Shown: one piece after another, positions 21,833 to 33,005 of the stretch
How the letters are laid out: each line of letters opens with the position of its first letter
Position numbering within the stretch: the stretch's first letter is position 1
Assembly: GCA_004194705.1 (NCBI GenBank)
Contig: SADC01001394.1
Coordinates: 248,001-312,000, forward strand
Direction: 5' to 3'
DNA length: 64,000 bases
DNA from: Ditylenchus dipsaci
Taxonomy: Eukaryota; Nematoda; Chromadorea; Rhabditida; Anguinidae
The notes under the pieces: model-generated
The model's database searches: none
What the model saw: only the letters and a program-made list of their open reading frames with translations
What the model was told of the DNA's origin: nothing
Position numbers and translations under genes: made by a program

Positions 21833-22983
21833 ACAGTGTTCACCCCTGAACAAATCTATTATGCATATTATCATCTGAAAATGAATACCACTAGAGACCA
21901 GTGACCCGAGGATTTCTTTGGCTTGCTTCTGCACTGCCCCTTGCATTCGATTTAGTTCCACCTTGATCTTCTCGTCGTAATGATTGTGAGACATCGTTAC
22001 TTTCACCATGCCATCGAAAGTTGAAGCTCTTCCTATTCGAATATGCCATGAAAACCAAAAATATACATAAGGTTTTAAAAATACCTGGGAATTTGCTATT
22101 CACTTTTCCATCCACTCCAAGCTTGTAAAAGATGCAGTGCCAGTAAGTTTGCTTTCCTATTTGCTCTTTTCGCCAGTATAAATATTCCTCAAAATGACTT
22201 ATCGGTTTTTTTCTTCTCGCTTAAAAGCATCTCAATTTTAAACTACTAAAAGAAAGTTCAACAATTGGCCAAAAAGTGGAAAGGGACTATATGTACAAAT
22301 GATGACCGACACTAAGTTTCCAGCACTTTGCGATCTATATATACTTCAACCACTAAACTACCACGAAACTATCACCCAAGTAACACTATCTAGATGAGAG
22401 AGACCTGGGTAGCGCAACCAGAAAAATGCTTTTAGATATTAGGTCGAGCCCATACTATAGGGTCGACCTAATATCCTTGTGGTATTCCTCCTTTTCTGGT
22501 GCTTACCTATCACCGAGATGGTTAGGTTTTATACGCCGGAAACATTGAAAATAGTTCTGATAAAAAATCTTCTCAAGACAAATTTTAAGGTTCAATTTAC
22601 CTCAGGTTCAATTTACCTCAGGTTCAATTTACCTCAGGTTCAATTTACCTAGGTTCAATTTGTATAGGTTCAATTTGTATAGGTTCAATTTACCTAGAGC
22701 CAATTTTTCAATTAAACATAACGCCAGGCTAAAGCCAAAAATAATTAATTTTAAAAACAAAGCAATTATAAATGGTTTATCTAAAGCTAGTTTTAACGAC
22801 TATGTTTTCGCAAATTGCGATATAAAATAACGGAATCTATTTTTTCAAATCAAAATGGACGATAAAAGATAGCATATCTATGCACATCTAGATGTATATA
22901 ATCACATCTAAATGATATCGCAACGGATTTAAATGATTTTCAATACTTCATAAAACAGAAATTTTAAACTAAACGTTTTTTAA

Positions 22984-23174
22984 AGGACCATGGTTTTTGC
23001 GTGTGCCGCTGCGCGCAAAATTTGAATTGGCGGGGGACACTTCTCTTTCGTCTATCAGTGTACTTTTTCGAGTCATTCGAAACGACTCGAAAGAGTACAC
23101 TGATAGACGAAAAAGAAGTGTCCCCCGCCAATTCAAATTTTGCGTGTGCCGCTGCGCGCAAAAACCATGGTCCT
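22984..23174. mobile_element. TTAA-flanked palindrome with a flipped arm segment
   Basis: It is flanked by TTAA at 22980-22983 and 23175-23178. AGGACCATGGTTTTTGCG at the left pairs with the right end, and the turn is near 23079-23083. Within the arms, the 18-bp string GCGTGTGCCGCTGCGCGC appears in the same orientation on both sides instead of inverted. The rest of the arms is a near-perfect palindrome. It is homologous to 13503-13692. Confidence 0.75.
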
Positions 23175-23385
23175 TTAAGTGCATCTTTTTTTGTGAGTCT
23201 TATCCTTGTTGCTCGAGTAAGATTTGGCTAGACGAGATCGGGCCAAAATAAGATTTTGCAAACGTATGTTGTGGCAAAACTACATTAAGCAAAATGACAT
23301 TGGGCAACCTTAACTGAGCTATGGAGCGTGAATACACAATATCGCCTTGCTTTAATATCGTTTTAGTTAAATTTACTTGCTAATA

Positions 23386-24379
23386 CAGTTCACTTTCCAT
23401 ATAAGCACACCCCCTCAAGTTCGTTCCCGCCTAGAGGTCTTTTTAACCAAAATTTTAAATTTTTTGTCAAACCTGATTTGTCAGTCTAATCAGAAAAATC
23501 GTACAGACTCTGATTTTACCGGTCGTTTCTCAAAGTATCCACATCTTTGCCGAGAAGATCCGCGACTCTTGATATAAGCCTGGGTTGCGAACTCAAAATT
23601 TACAAAAAAGTGCATTTGGCCAAAAAAGTACAATTTGGTCATTTTTCGTCAAAAATGCCATTTTATCCCGTGCTTGTTGATTTTTGAGCACCGAAAAAAA
23701 GATTTTGATGTAAACCCTCGAAAACAAGAAAGATTTTCAAATCCCAAAAAGGTACAAAACTTTTTCTTGACGCCGAAAATCTCTTTTTTGTCGCCGATAA
23801 TTTTGAAATCTTGTTTTATAAATTTACCGAACTTTTTTTTCAAATTTTTTTCAAAGTTTTAACTATCGCAGGAAGCCCTGCGATTCTAGTTTCTAACAAG
23901 GTAACAGTTGTTGCATCATTTTTCCAAAATGTGCCACAAAAAAAGTAAAAGTAGGAACAAGTCAGAAAAATAATTGATTTCATACTTTTACTTTTTTGTG
24001 GCACATTTTGCAAAGATGATGGAAAAACTGATACCTCGTTAGAGACTAAAATCGCATGGCTACCTGATGGTGTTAAAACTTTAAAAAAAAAAGTGAAAAA
24101 AGTTGGGTAAATTTATAAAATAAGGGTTGAAATTTATCGGCGACAAAAAAGAGATTTTCGGCGACAAGGAAATGTTTTGCCCCCAAAAAAGTACAAATTT
24201 TTTAAAAAGTACATTCCGAAACCCTTTTTTCAAATTAATAGTGCTTATATCAAGAGCCGCGGATCTTTCCGGCAAAGATGTGGCTACTTTACAAAATATT
24301 TTGAAAAGGAGGTTAAAAAAGAGTCGGACCATAGGCGGGAACAAACTTGAGAGGGTGTGCTTATATCAAAAGTGGACTG
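23386..24379. mobile_element. Long inverted-repeat pogo-like element
   Basis: Ends TACAGTTCACTTTCCATATA and AAAAGTGGACTGTA. The subterminal words GCACACCCCCTCAAGTTCG and CAAACTTGAGAGGGTGTGC are matched across the arms. A further inverted repeat at about 23890-24055 (GTGCCACAAAAAAAGTAAAA vs TTTTACTTTTTTGTGGCAC) sits in the middle. The flanking TTTACTTGCTAA / TTAGCAAGTAAA is also inverted, so the true element may be larger. Confidence 0.55.
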
Positions 24380-24600
24380 TATTAGCAAGTAAATTTAACT
24401 GAAACCGATTTTGAAGCGAGTGGATCGAGAGTGGACTGTACTTGCTTATTCAAATGATCATTTTTCAAATCATTTTTTAAAATTCTCTTTTCTGATTCGA
24501 TTCCTTGAGAAATTTGAGCTACTGTGTAGTAACAGAAAAAAATATGCACAGAAATAGGCACTTTTATTATATAAAAGAGTTCGAAAAAAATCATCTTTAA

Positions 24601-24886
24601 AGGGCATGCCCACGCTAGGGTGGTGCCGGGGATTCTAAATTTGGTTCTAGTCGGTTATCGGGGCTTATTTATGAGCATAAATTTTTTTTAGTATCGTGTA
24701 ATTTTTTCCTAATTTTTGAACTACTGTACGGATTTTTCAACTTGGTTTCTAACAAAACAAGACCTACAACTTAATTTTAGATATGGTTTTGATAGAAACC
24801 AAGTTGAAAAATTCGTACAGAAGTTCAATGATTAGGAAAAAATTGAATTCCCGGGCACCACCTCTTATTAGCGTGGGAATGCCCCT
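24601..24886. mobile_element. TTAA-type MITE, GGGCATGCCCACGC family
   Basis: It is flanked by TTAA (24597-24600 and 24887-24890). The ends are AGGGCATGCCCACGCTAG and TTAGCGTGGGAATGCCCCT. The arms carry GGTGGTGCCGGGGATTC, AACTTGGTTTCTAACAAAAC and its inverse. It is full-length homologous to 49602-49833; a fragment lies at about 41080-41230. Confidence 0.75.
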
Positions 24887-24890
24887 TTAA

Positions 24891-26384
24891 CTGGCCGTTT
24901 CCTTACCGAATATTGTGGGAAAATCCTTCAAATTTGGTAGCTACCTATAAGCAAAAAAAAGGCCCGAAATTGAAAATATGTCACAAAAAGAGCTTAAAGC
25001 CTCGTGTTCGGAATAACCCTAGGGTAAAATTTTGTGTGATGAGATTGTACCTAGAATGAAAGTGAGCTTATTATTGAATCAAGCTTTTTATTTAGACTCA
25101 CTTGTTAGACTATTGTCTTATCGATAAATAATACAAATAAAAGGGCGATTTGGTGAATGCAGACGACAGTATTCATTAATATATGTTTGTCTACTTTGCT
25201 TATCACTTATTCTCACATCAAAAGCACTTTACTATCATCCTATTTTAGTGTAAATGTTGCCAACAACCCTTGCCCCATTTAATTGCCTCTCTTTCTGCTT
25301 TTTGCATTTGTGACGCTAATTCAGTATCCTTTTCGGTGTTTTATGTGGGGAAGAGAGGTATCTATCCATTTCCAGTAAATAATATCTGATTCTCAGCTTG
25401 CTTTTACACCATCCATTTCTTTTGCATTAATGTTGTTGAGCTTGGAAAATGTTTATTCAAAATTCTGGCGCTGGTGTCATACACCTCTCTTAAATATTTT
25501 TGATTAGGCTCGTGAGCTTAGGGCCTGGTCATTACTTACAAATGCTATCGCGCATTTTTTTTTTGAAAAAGGATGCTTTTAGGTATCGCTCAAAATTTAT
25601 TAGGTGGTATACGGCAGTAGCGTCAACATTTTCAACTCGCATATATATAAATGATACTCCAATTGCTTCATTCCTAATGGTGCAACAATAAAGTAGTGTG
25701 CCGCATGAGCCTTAAATTTTAAAAAGATGCCTATTAAATGTGTTTGATCAAAAAAAATTCAAAATTAAAATTTGTGTTCATTGGTTGCTGAATTAATCAA
25801 CCGAAATGGCTGGTGTGAATAAGACCTTCCTCATCTTTGTTTTGTCGCTGGTGAAGACAGGAAATTGCAGTTCCACACTTCCTTGACCAGTTGAATTTGC
25901 AGATAGACCAGGAATGTGTTGATGCTACTGTATGTGTGATTAAAACAGCCATGCCCAAAATTAATGAAGTTGGAGAATGGGAGAAATTTAGTGGGCTTGA
26001 TTATTGTTTTTGCTGCTTCTAATAATCTATTCAGTGGAGTGCAGTGTGTTGCTCTATTTATATATATAGTTAGCTTTCTTTGCTATTGGCTGAGTCATCT
26101 GCCCCTTGTGCTCTGTATTTTTAATGACTACTACCATTGAAAGATTCTTAGAAAATTATTTTTACTTGGTAATTGACTATTTTTTGTAATTTTTTTGTGG
26201 GTTATTTACACATTTTTATAGTTTTTTTATAGAGCAGTGAAACTGCCAGTATGTTTCGATTTTTGCACAAAATACTGCGATGTGAAAAATATTTTTTGCA
26301 GCTTTTCGTTAAGACTGTCAGGCACTCATTGTGCGCGAAATTTACAAGGCTATCACATGGAGCAACAAATTGTCGTTAATAAAA
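24891..26384. other. No gene seen
   Basis: AT-rich sequence. I found no conserved coding block, RNA gene or clear inverted repeat. Confidence 0.35.
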
Positions 26385-26628
26385 TACCGAATAAGCGCGC
26401 ATGCTCTAATAAGCGCGCACCCCCTACTTTGGGGCCTATATCTCAGCTCAGAGAATTTTTATTCCAAAGCTGTTTGATACGTTTTCTTAACTCCCACGAG
26501 CTCTACCGATTCCACTTTTTAGATTTTAGTTGAGCACCCAAAAATCTCGAAATCGAATTCCAAATTTTCCGATTTTTGGGGCTTTGAATAATAAGCGCGC
26601 CGGCGCGCTTATTAGAGGAAATACGGTA
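26385..26628. mobile_element. TACCGTATT-ended MITE, copy 3 (word ATAAGCGCGC)
   Basis: The left end TACCGAATAAGCGCGC has a second copy of the word (CTAATAAGCGCGCACCCC). The right end has ATAAGCGCGCCGGCGCGCTT followed by ATTAGAGGAAATACGGTA. The core (ATCTCAGCTCAGAGAATT, CACGAGCTCTACCGATTCC, GAGCACCCAAAAATCTCG) is nearly identical to copy 5 at 58045-58287, whose word is completely different. Confidence 0.8.
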
Positions 26629-29600
26629 CAATGAAATTTACTGTGCACTAGTCAAACCTAGGATTTAAAACACTCTTTTAGTCCAATAGTCTTCCAAATT
26701 TTTTCGTTAGCTTTTTAACCAGATTTGGTTCTGGAACATCTTTGAACTTTACTCACAAACAATTAAAAAATGGTTCTATTGTTTTGCCAATCAACTTAAA
26801 GGCCTTAAATACGAAAAATAACAATGTAATCGGTCAATCCTGCGTTACTCCACTTTGGTTCACACATACACTTCATTATAACAATAATATTGGGTCTCTA
26901 AATCAATTTGTGCTGCAGTTAATGCAATGGCGTGCCCGTCATGTCGAGTCAAACACACATCAATAATCCCAGCAGAATTGTCTCTTCTCCCATAAAACAA
27001 AGACACAACAACACTACCAGAAAAATCAAGCACCATGAGAAAACCACTCCCAACCACTTCAAATAGCATTAGCAGAAATGTGTGTGTATGTCTCCCACCC
27101 CTCCGCTAGTAAACTGTACGATTCAAGGAGCAGGGCATAGACAGAGGAGGAGAACAAGGGCTAGCCACAAATGTGTTGGTGTGTCTCATTGCCTGTCTTC
27201 TATGTAGCATAGTGGTGCGCGGCCTGCACAGTCACCGAACAATTGATTTGTTGGTAGCTCCCATAGAAGTGGGAAAAGGGGCGCGCAAGCCTGTCGATTT
27301 CCTGCTATTGTGGTTGCGAGGTTGTATTAGTAGTCCTTTTGATCATCTCCTCTGTGTGTGAGCATTCATCCCCCCTCCCTAAATTTGATGAAAATCTGCT
27401 CTTCTTACTCCTTTTTCTTTCACAATCCTAGAAGTGTTTCAACTGAATGTGATTATTGATTGCCTCTTTGCAAAAATGTAGGATTGTAGGATAGTCGGGT
27501 TCAATGTGTTGTTTCTGTTGAAAACTTGAAGGGCAGGGTTTAAAACATCACAAGTTGGTTATCAAAATTTGCTGTTTTTTTAAGTCGTGATCATAACAGC
27601 ATGCGAGCTCGTCAAGAAGCATGCGATCTGCTGTGACTGCGGCCTAACCAAGTTACCCTCCTAATTTGAAATTATCTTTTTGCATTGAGTTTTCGACCTG
27701 CTTTTCGTAGGTGACCTCTTGGCAAGTCAAATATTTAATTTTAGCTCATTTTACTGGGTACACTTTGAGTGATAACTAGGATAGAGGTTATCACAAAATT
27801 TGTTCGAAAACTGAATGCCACAAAAAGCATTTTACAAATTAGGGAGTAAAGCTCCATTAGAATAGATACAATTTTTCGAAATTTCTGCGCTTAGTATAAT
27901 TTTTTATGTAGGCAACCTGGTCCAATATGGAAAGCTAAATTAGATTGCTCGATATCGAATTTGCTATAGTAATCTAAACATATTTAGAAACAAAATCAAA
28001 AATAGCTACTTTTGCCTTTTTCTTCTGTTATTTTGGCCATTTAATTAAAGTTTTTGCTGTAATCGGCAGGGTAGTAGCAGTATTAATTGTTTTACCCCAA
28101 ACACAACATTTTTGAAGAAAAGAAAAATGTCAGGTGAGAAATGGCAGGTAGTATTTAAATGGCGCTAAAGACGCACTCTCTGCTTTTAAAGCTTATCCAT
28201 CCAAGCAATAATGAATAAGTGTGTATGCCTACCTGGTTGCCTTGCCAACCCACGATTCCAAGAATACCTGGAGGGGGCTACCTCAGGGCAAAAACACTTT
28301 CTTAAAGAAAATATTTCATAACAGTGGTCTTTTTGTTAGTTTTGGCAGTAGATATATGTATAGGCATAGATGTCTGTAGATGGAGAGATGTGCCTAGCTT
28401 TTTGTGCTGGAGAATAGAAACAACATCTCTCATGCCTATGGCTAAAAATTTTAGAGTTTTCGAGAAGATTTCGAGAATTTTATCAGCCAGATATGTACGG
28501 GTAATGGGTGCTAGTTTTTAGGTCAAGTGCAATGTGGGCTCCAAGTAGACACGCCTCCAGCTCTAGTTGTGCCTAATTATTGACTTAGGCTATTTTCATT
28601 ATTAATAATTGCACAGCTAATTACTTTGTTTGATGAAATACTGTTTGCAAAGATTTATTAGTCCTGTTTTCGGTGGCACCCTTTAGTTTTTTTCCTACTA
28701 TCTTTTATTTTCGCACCAAAAGGTGGTGAAAAATTCAGAAATGTTCGAAAGTTTCCAGAATGTCGAACAAAAAGTTATTTTTATTTATGGTGGAAAAAAT
28801 GTTCAATTTTGGTCAATAGTCAAGGTTTCGCTAAAGCAAGATGTCAAGACAACAATATTATTGACAGTAAAAGATATTTCTGTATGGCACAAACCCATTT
28901 ACCACCTCCAAAGTAAGGCACTTAATCTTCAGGGGATACATATATCGAAAACAATTTCTGTTGTATTTTTGATGCTGAGCATTTTAGTATATTATCAACA
29001 AAATTTCCTTTGAGCTCCGTAAAAGACGGTTCTATGCATTTTCAACAAAAATTCAGTAAGAAGACGCTTTTTATTATTTAAAACCAGTACAAATGCAGCA
29101 GTGTTTAAGCTCGAAAATTCCTAAAAAAAGCATTTTTTATGTGAAGTATGAGTCACCTCAATTTCAATTGACTTACTGACTCATGTTTTCTTACTTTCTC
29201 TAATCCAGCCCCAAAATAGGGATTGTTTTGACAGTGATGCGGACAACTTTGTAATATTAAATTCAGGAGGACAACAACACAACACATAAAATTACTTTTA
29301 GTTCTCCAGGGAGGCAGCATAGATGAATGAATTTGCATAATTTTATCATCTTGCTATTGAAAACTTGAAAAAGTCCCAGCTCTATTTGTTTTAATTCAAT
29401 GCTTTGGGGAATATTACTCTTGATTGATTTTGTTCCGTCTTTAGGGGACATGTGTTTTTGTTTTTGTGTGTGAGTGTGGTTGTGCGCGCCCAGACTAACT
29501 GGGTCAAGGAACACATCAACCAATATTCAAGGGAAATCCCATCCTAATACTGTTTTGATTTTTGGTGCAGAAGTTTTTTGTGTCGAATGCTGGAAATGAT

Positions 29601-30806
29601 GATTTCGTGTTTATTTGAGTAGGAACTTTTTTGCCTGCAGGTACTGACCCATATTTTTGCATTGAATTCGTTTTCTTTGCATAATCTTATCCCAAATAGC
29701 TAAATTAAGTTGTAACAAGTATAGTTAGATACTTCAGTGAAATCAGCCAAGCGCATATGCGTACCCAGGGGGGGGGGGGGATCTAGCCGGGCTATGCCCC
29801 CCCCCTCGTCAGGATTTTTTCAGCCTTTTTAGTTTTTTAGCCTTATTCAGTTTTTTTGCCATTTTAGATATCTTTTTTGGCTTGACTAATCCAAAAAAAT
29901 CATCTTCACGCAAAGCTTCAATGACATATAGTAATACCAAAAACAGTAAACATGTCTTTATCTGTGGTTAGCGCTTTGTAAGCAGATTTATAGATAATTT
30001 AAGGCATAAAATATTTATAGAATCTCGTCGAAAGCTTTCATAAGTGGGACTTTGAACACATACTAAGCTTCTTAGCTCAGACTTTTTCGTCAAGTGTGAT
30101 CATAGGAAAATTGTGCTTAAATCCAAAAACAACACACAGTTTAGCCATATGCATAGAAGATCACCAGTTTCATGTTCGGAGTATAAAATTTAATAGTGTC
30201 AATCTATCAAATTACTTACTGTACTCTTGTAATTTTAAAAGATGCATTTTTACATGTTTTCGCCACGATATTTTACTTTTCTTGATTAATTATTGACATA
30301 TCTTGATAAATAGTTGTTTTCCCAACCTTTCCGACCAAACTCCATTGGGCCAAAGAACACTTTTGAGTTTGAGCAATCAGTAGTACATCCCATTTCTGCA
30401 GGTCTGACTAAAAATGCTTTGTTTTGATCGGTTTGAAGGACACTTTTTACTTCCTTTTATATCATTGTCTTCTATTTATTCCATATATATATGCAGTCAA
30501 CTCTCGATATAACAAAATTACAAAAAATTCAGTCACTAGGTGTATAAAAATTGTTGTCTTGTTCACCTTTTTTTTCGTTTTTTCGAGGAATAGTGCCCTA
30601 AATTTAAGGTTGACTCCGGCGTGCTGCAGCGCATATATACCTGATTTGAGTCAGTGATTTAAAACGGTAACTGCAGCGTATAGTCGAGTCCGCAGCGCTT
30701 CAAAATTTGATTGGCTAATTCATAAAAAAAATTTGCTATTGCGTCCTGAACTCTGAGTAAAATCGCTATCGGAGCTGATATTAAGCCAGAATCGACATTT
30801 GTGCTA
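26629..30806. other. Gene-poor stretch
   Basis: No conserved coding block was recognised on either strand. Features noted: a poly-G tract with facing C tract at about 29768-29806 forming a short hairpin, and a solitary pogo-type end (CAGTCAACTCTCGATATAAC) at about 30494. It may include far-upstream regulatory DNA of the APP-family gene. Confidence 0.35.
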
Positions 30807-30906
30807 CAGTCGACGCTCGATAAAACGTCGCTCAAGGACCGGCCAAACGGGACTTTATAACGAGCGGACGTTATATTGAGCGAAACGTTATATCGAGCGT
30901 CCACTG
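30807..30906. mobile_element. 100-bp pogo/Tigger-like MITE (word ACGTTATAT/CGAGC)
   Basis: It is flanked by TA; the ends are CAGTCGACGCTCGATAAAAC and GTTATATCGAGCGTCCACTG. The words CGTCGCTCAAGGACCGGCC, CGAGCGGACGTTATATTGAG and CGAAACGTTATATCG repeat. The compact size makes it a clear example of the family's architecture. Confidence 0.8.
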
Positions 30907-33005
30907 TATTTTATAATACAAAAACAGCACAATGTGAATAAAAAAAGCGTAAATTTTCAATTCCACCTTAGACTGAGACCTCGATAAACCATGTTCACTT
31001 TAGTGACTGAGTAATGTTCACTTTTATTTCAGGTATCTTTATCTGCACTTTTTGAGTATGTGAGTTAGAAAAAAAATGCCGCTCTACATGTCTAAACAAC
31101 ACCCAAAAAGTTTTTCCAATTCAAGGTTATATTGCTATATTCTCCCCGAATTTCAACTTCCAAAATTAGCAAACCACCTTTTCTGCCCGGCCAAGCACAT
31201 TCTTTTAGTCCTGCTCCACCAATCAATTATTCAATCTATCCACCCAACAAAAAATACTAGCAACAATTCGGCAGTGTGTGTGCCTGTCCCCCTAAACAAT
31301 AACTGTTTGATTGCACCACACCCAACCCCTTCACCCCAAATAAGTGTGTTGTTCAACATGTTGTTGTGCCAGCAGTAACAGAAAGTAGTAATTGCAGTAG
31401 CCTGTCTACCCCAACCACTTTGATTTAGCCTAGCTACTACTACTATGCCAATACTTCTGCTGTTTCTACTAGTCCTACCAGCAGTGCCACAAGAATTGAT
31501 GTTTTTCCACTCAGCCGGAATAATTTCCTGCCCTCTTTTGGAATAGCAGCAGCCAACAACAAAGAGGGGGTACTACACTTGCTGTTGTTGGTGGGGCATT
31601 AGATAGCTGCTGGAGGAGGGAAGGCAGCAGTTATTGGCTACAATTTGGGAGGAGAGAGTCAGAGACACAGCAACAACTTGAGGAAAGGAGGGCGGAACAA
31701 GAAAGTCTTGTTTGACTACTACTGGCACTCAGGGTGTCACTGAAGATGGCTTAAAACTATTGCCTTTTTTCACTCGTTTTTTGTGAAAGACCTTTTTTGG
31801 TTAGATAATGGGTGAGAATGACTAACATGTTCTTTGGTTTGTTTATGTTGGATTAGTTTTTGTGGGCCTTCTTTGGTTCGTTTATCTTATACTAGGTTTT
31901 TTGGGCCTAAAAATGAGTTCTCGTCAAAGTGTTTTGAGGTTTTTTGACTAATCTCTCTAAATATAGAAGGACTTCTTTATGATTTCGGTTTCACATGTAA
32001 TTGGTTCAAGAGGTATTCTAGTGGTTATCCGGCGCTTATTGACAATTTTTCTTAATATCAAATCTGTTATGAAAATTTGTGAAAATCTGATTTTTGATGA
32101 CCGTACATTAATTTGTAAATTTATGGGGAAAAAATACCGTCCACCTGATTAGAAAAAATTTCAAAGGCACTGCTGATCCTCGTCTCTTCAATGTTTCACA
32201 GAGACATGCCTCTGTAAAATATAGCTGAGATTCAGAGATATTTTCTGAGTCGCCACATGCCTTTGAAATAATACCATTTTGTTATTCAAACAATAGTCAA
32301 CGCTCTCCATAACAGACCCGAAGTGACCGACTTTTTTGTCCGTTATAGAGAGCGTCCGTTATGCAGAGCGTCGATTTAGGTCAAATCATATTAAATCCAA
32401 CCAAATCGGGCATTTTTTTTGTCCATTATGGAGGGGGTCCGTTATGGAGAGCGCCGACTGTACGTCTATTTGAATGCTTTTTAGCGAGAATTTTTTTACA
32501 ATTAGCCATCTTTTTTGTGGTACTAACCTTTTTTGCAGCTGATTTACGTATTTTAGCTGATTCAAAAAAGGAAAAAACCAGCTGCAAGAAAAAAGTTTGC
32601 CTTTTTGTAAAAAATTATTTTCACCATTAGCATGGAAAATGAACATACATTTATTCGCGTTTGACTTTTTAAAGATATTTAACTCTGATTTTCACCGAGC
32701 CTATAATTACCACCTATTTCGATTCCCTTTGCACTATTTCACTCTTACTCCCAATCTCTTAAAAGATGTATAATCTTCAATTAAGTAATTATTTTGCTTT
32801 TAAATGACTCCAAGCCTCCAATTACATGCGTGTTTATGTCTGTACCTACCAATTTACTATATGAAGTGTCTTGCAATCCATGTTTTTAAATGTAAACTAT
32901 TTGCAGCTTTCAAAACTAACCAGTTGTTTCTCCCTTTGTCGCAAGCAGAGGACAATTCCACTACCCAATTAGTGGCCAATCAGCCCACCTATTCAGATAA
33001 TTCAA
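30907..33005. other. Upstream region of the APP-family gene
   Basis: No gene was recognised. A stretch at about 31380-31700 is rich in CAGCAG/CTGCTG and GGAGGAGGG-like triplets and differs in texture from the rest, possibly a regulatory or 5' UTR region. A pogo-like MITE occupies 32296-32460. A splice-acceptor-like TTTGTCGCAAGCAG ends about 57 nt before the APP start codon. Confidence 0.4.
32296..32460. mobile_element. pogo/Tigger-like MITE, sister of 13327-13495
   Basis: Starts AGTCAACGCTCTCCATAAC (the first C appears lost) and ends GGAGAGCGCCGACTG, flanked by TA. The words CCGTTATAGAGAGCGTCCG and GGGGGTCCGTTATGGAGAGC fill both arms. The middle (AGCGTCGATTTAGGTCAAAT) matches the copy at 13327. 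Confidence 0.75.

Larger units (their letters stand above)
19815..22700. mobile_element. Transposon with tandem subterminal repeats and Ulp1-like remnant
   Basis: About 19815-19950 holds seven to eight copies of a 17-19-bp unit (GGTAAATTGAACCTGA, with two TACAAATTGAACC variants). About 22580-22700 holds the same array in reverse complement, in the same order of variants. Both arrays are followed inward by AAAATTTGTCTTGA. The units therefore form ~145-bp terminal inverted repeats of a 2.9-kb element. Inside are a mariner copy (20223-21180) and, on the minus strand, exons of a Ulp1-like protease. The exact ends and target duplication were not resolved. Ulp1-type proteases are known from Zisupton/KDZ, Ginger and Polinton-class elements; which class this is cannot be said. 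Confidence 0.7.

Noticed and set aside
19815..22700. CRISPR array or satellite based on the regularly spaced GGTAAATTGAACC units
   Set aside because: The units are back-to-back without unique spacers, and the two arrays are inverted copies at the ends of one segment, which fits subterminal repeats of a transposon in a eukaryote.
22964..23251. Four overlapping open frames on both strands with similar peptides around 23.0-23.2 kb
   Set aside because: They arise because the region is a near-perfect palindrome with a flipped segment; the same peptide is read from both arms. No coding evidence.
28324..29013. Several 60-96-codon open frames in the 28-29 kb region
   Set aside because: AT-rich random frames without conserved motifs, signal peptides supported by splice context, or neighbouring exons.
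31380..31740. Possible coding exon in the CAG/CTG-rich stretch upstream of the APP-family gene
   Set aside because: No long open frame, no recognisable protein family and no convincing splice sites; left as unassigned upstream sequence.
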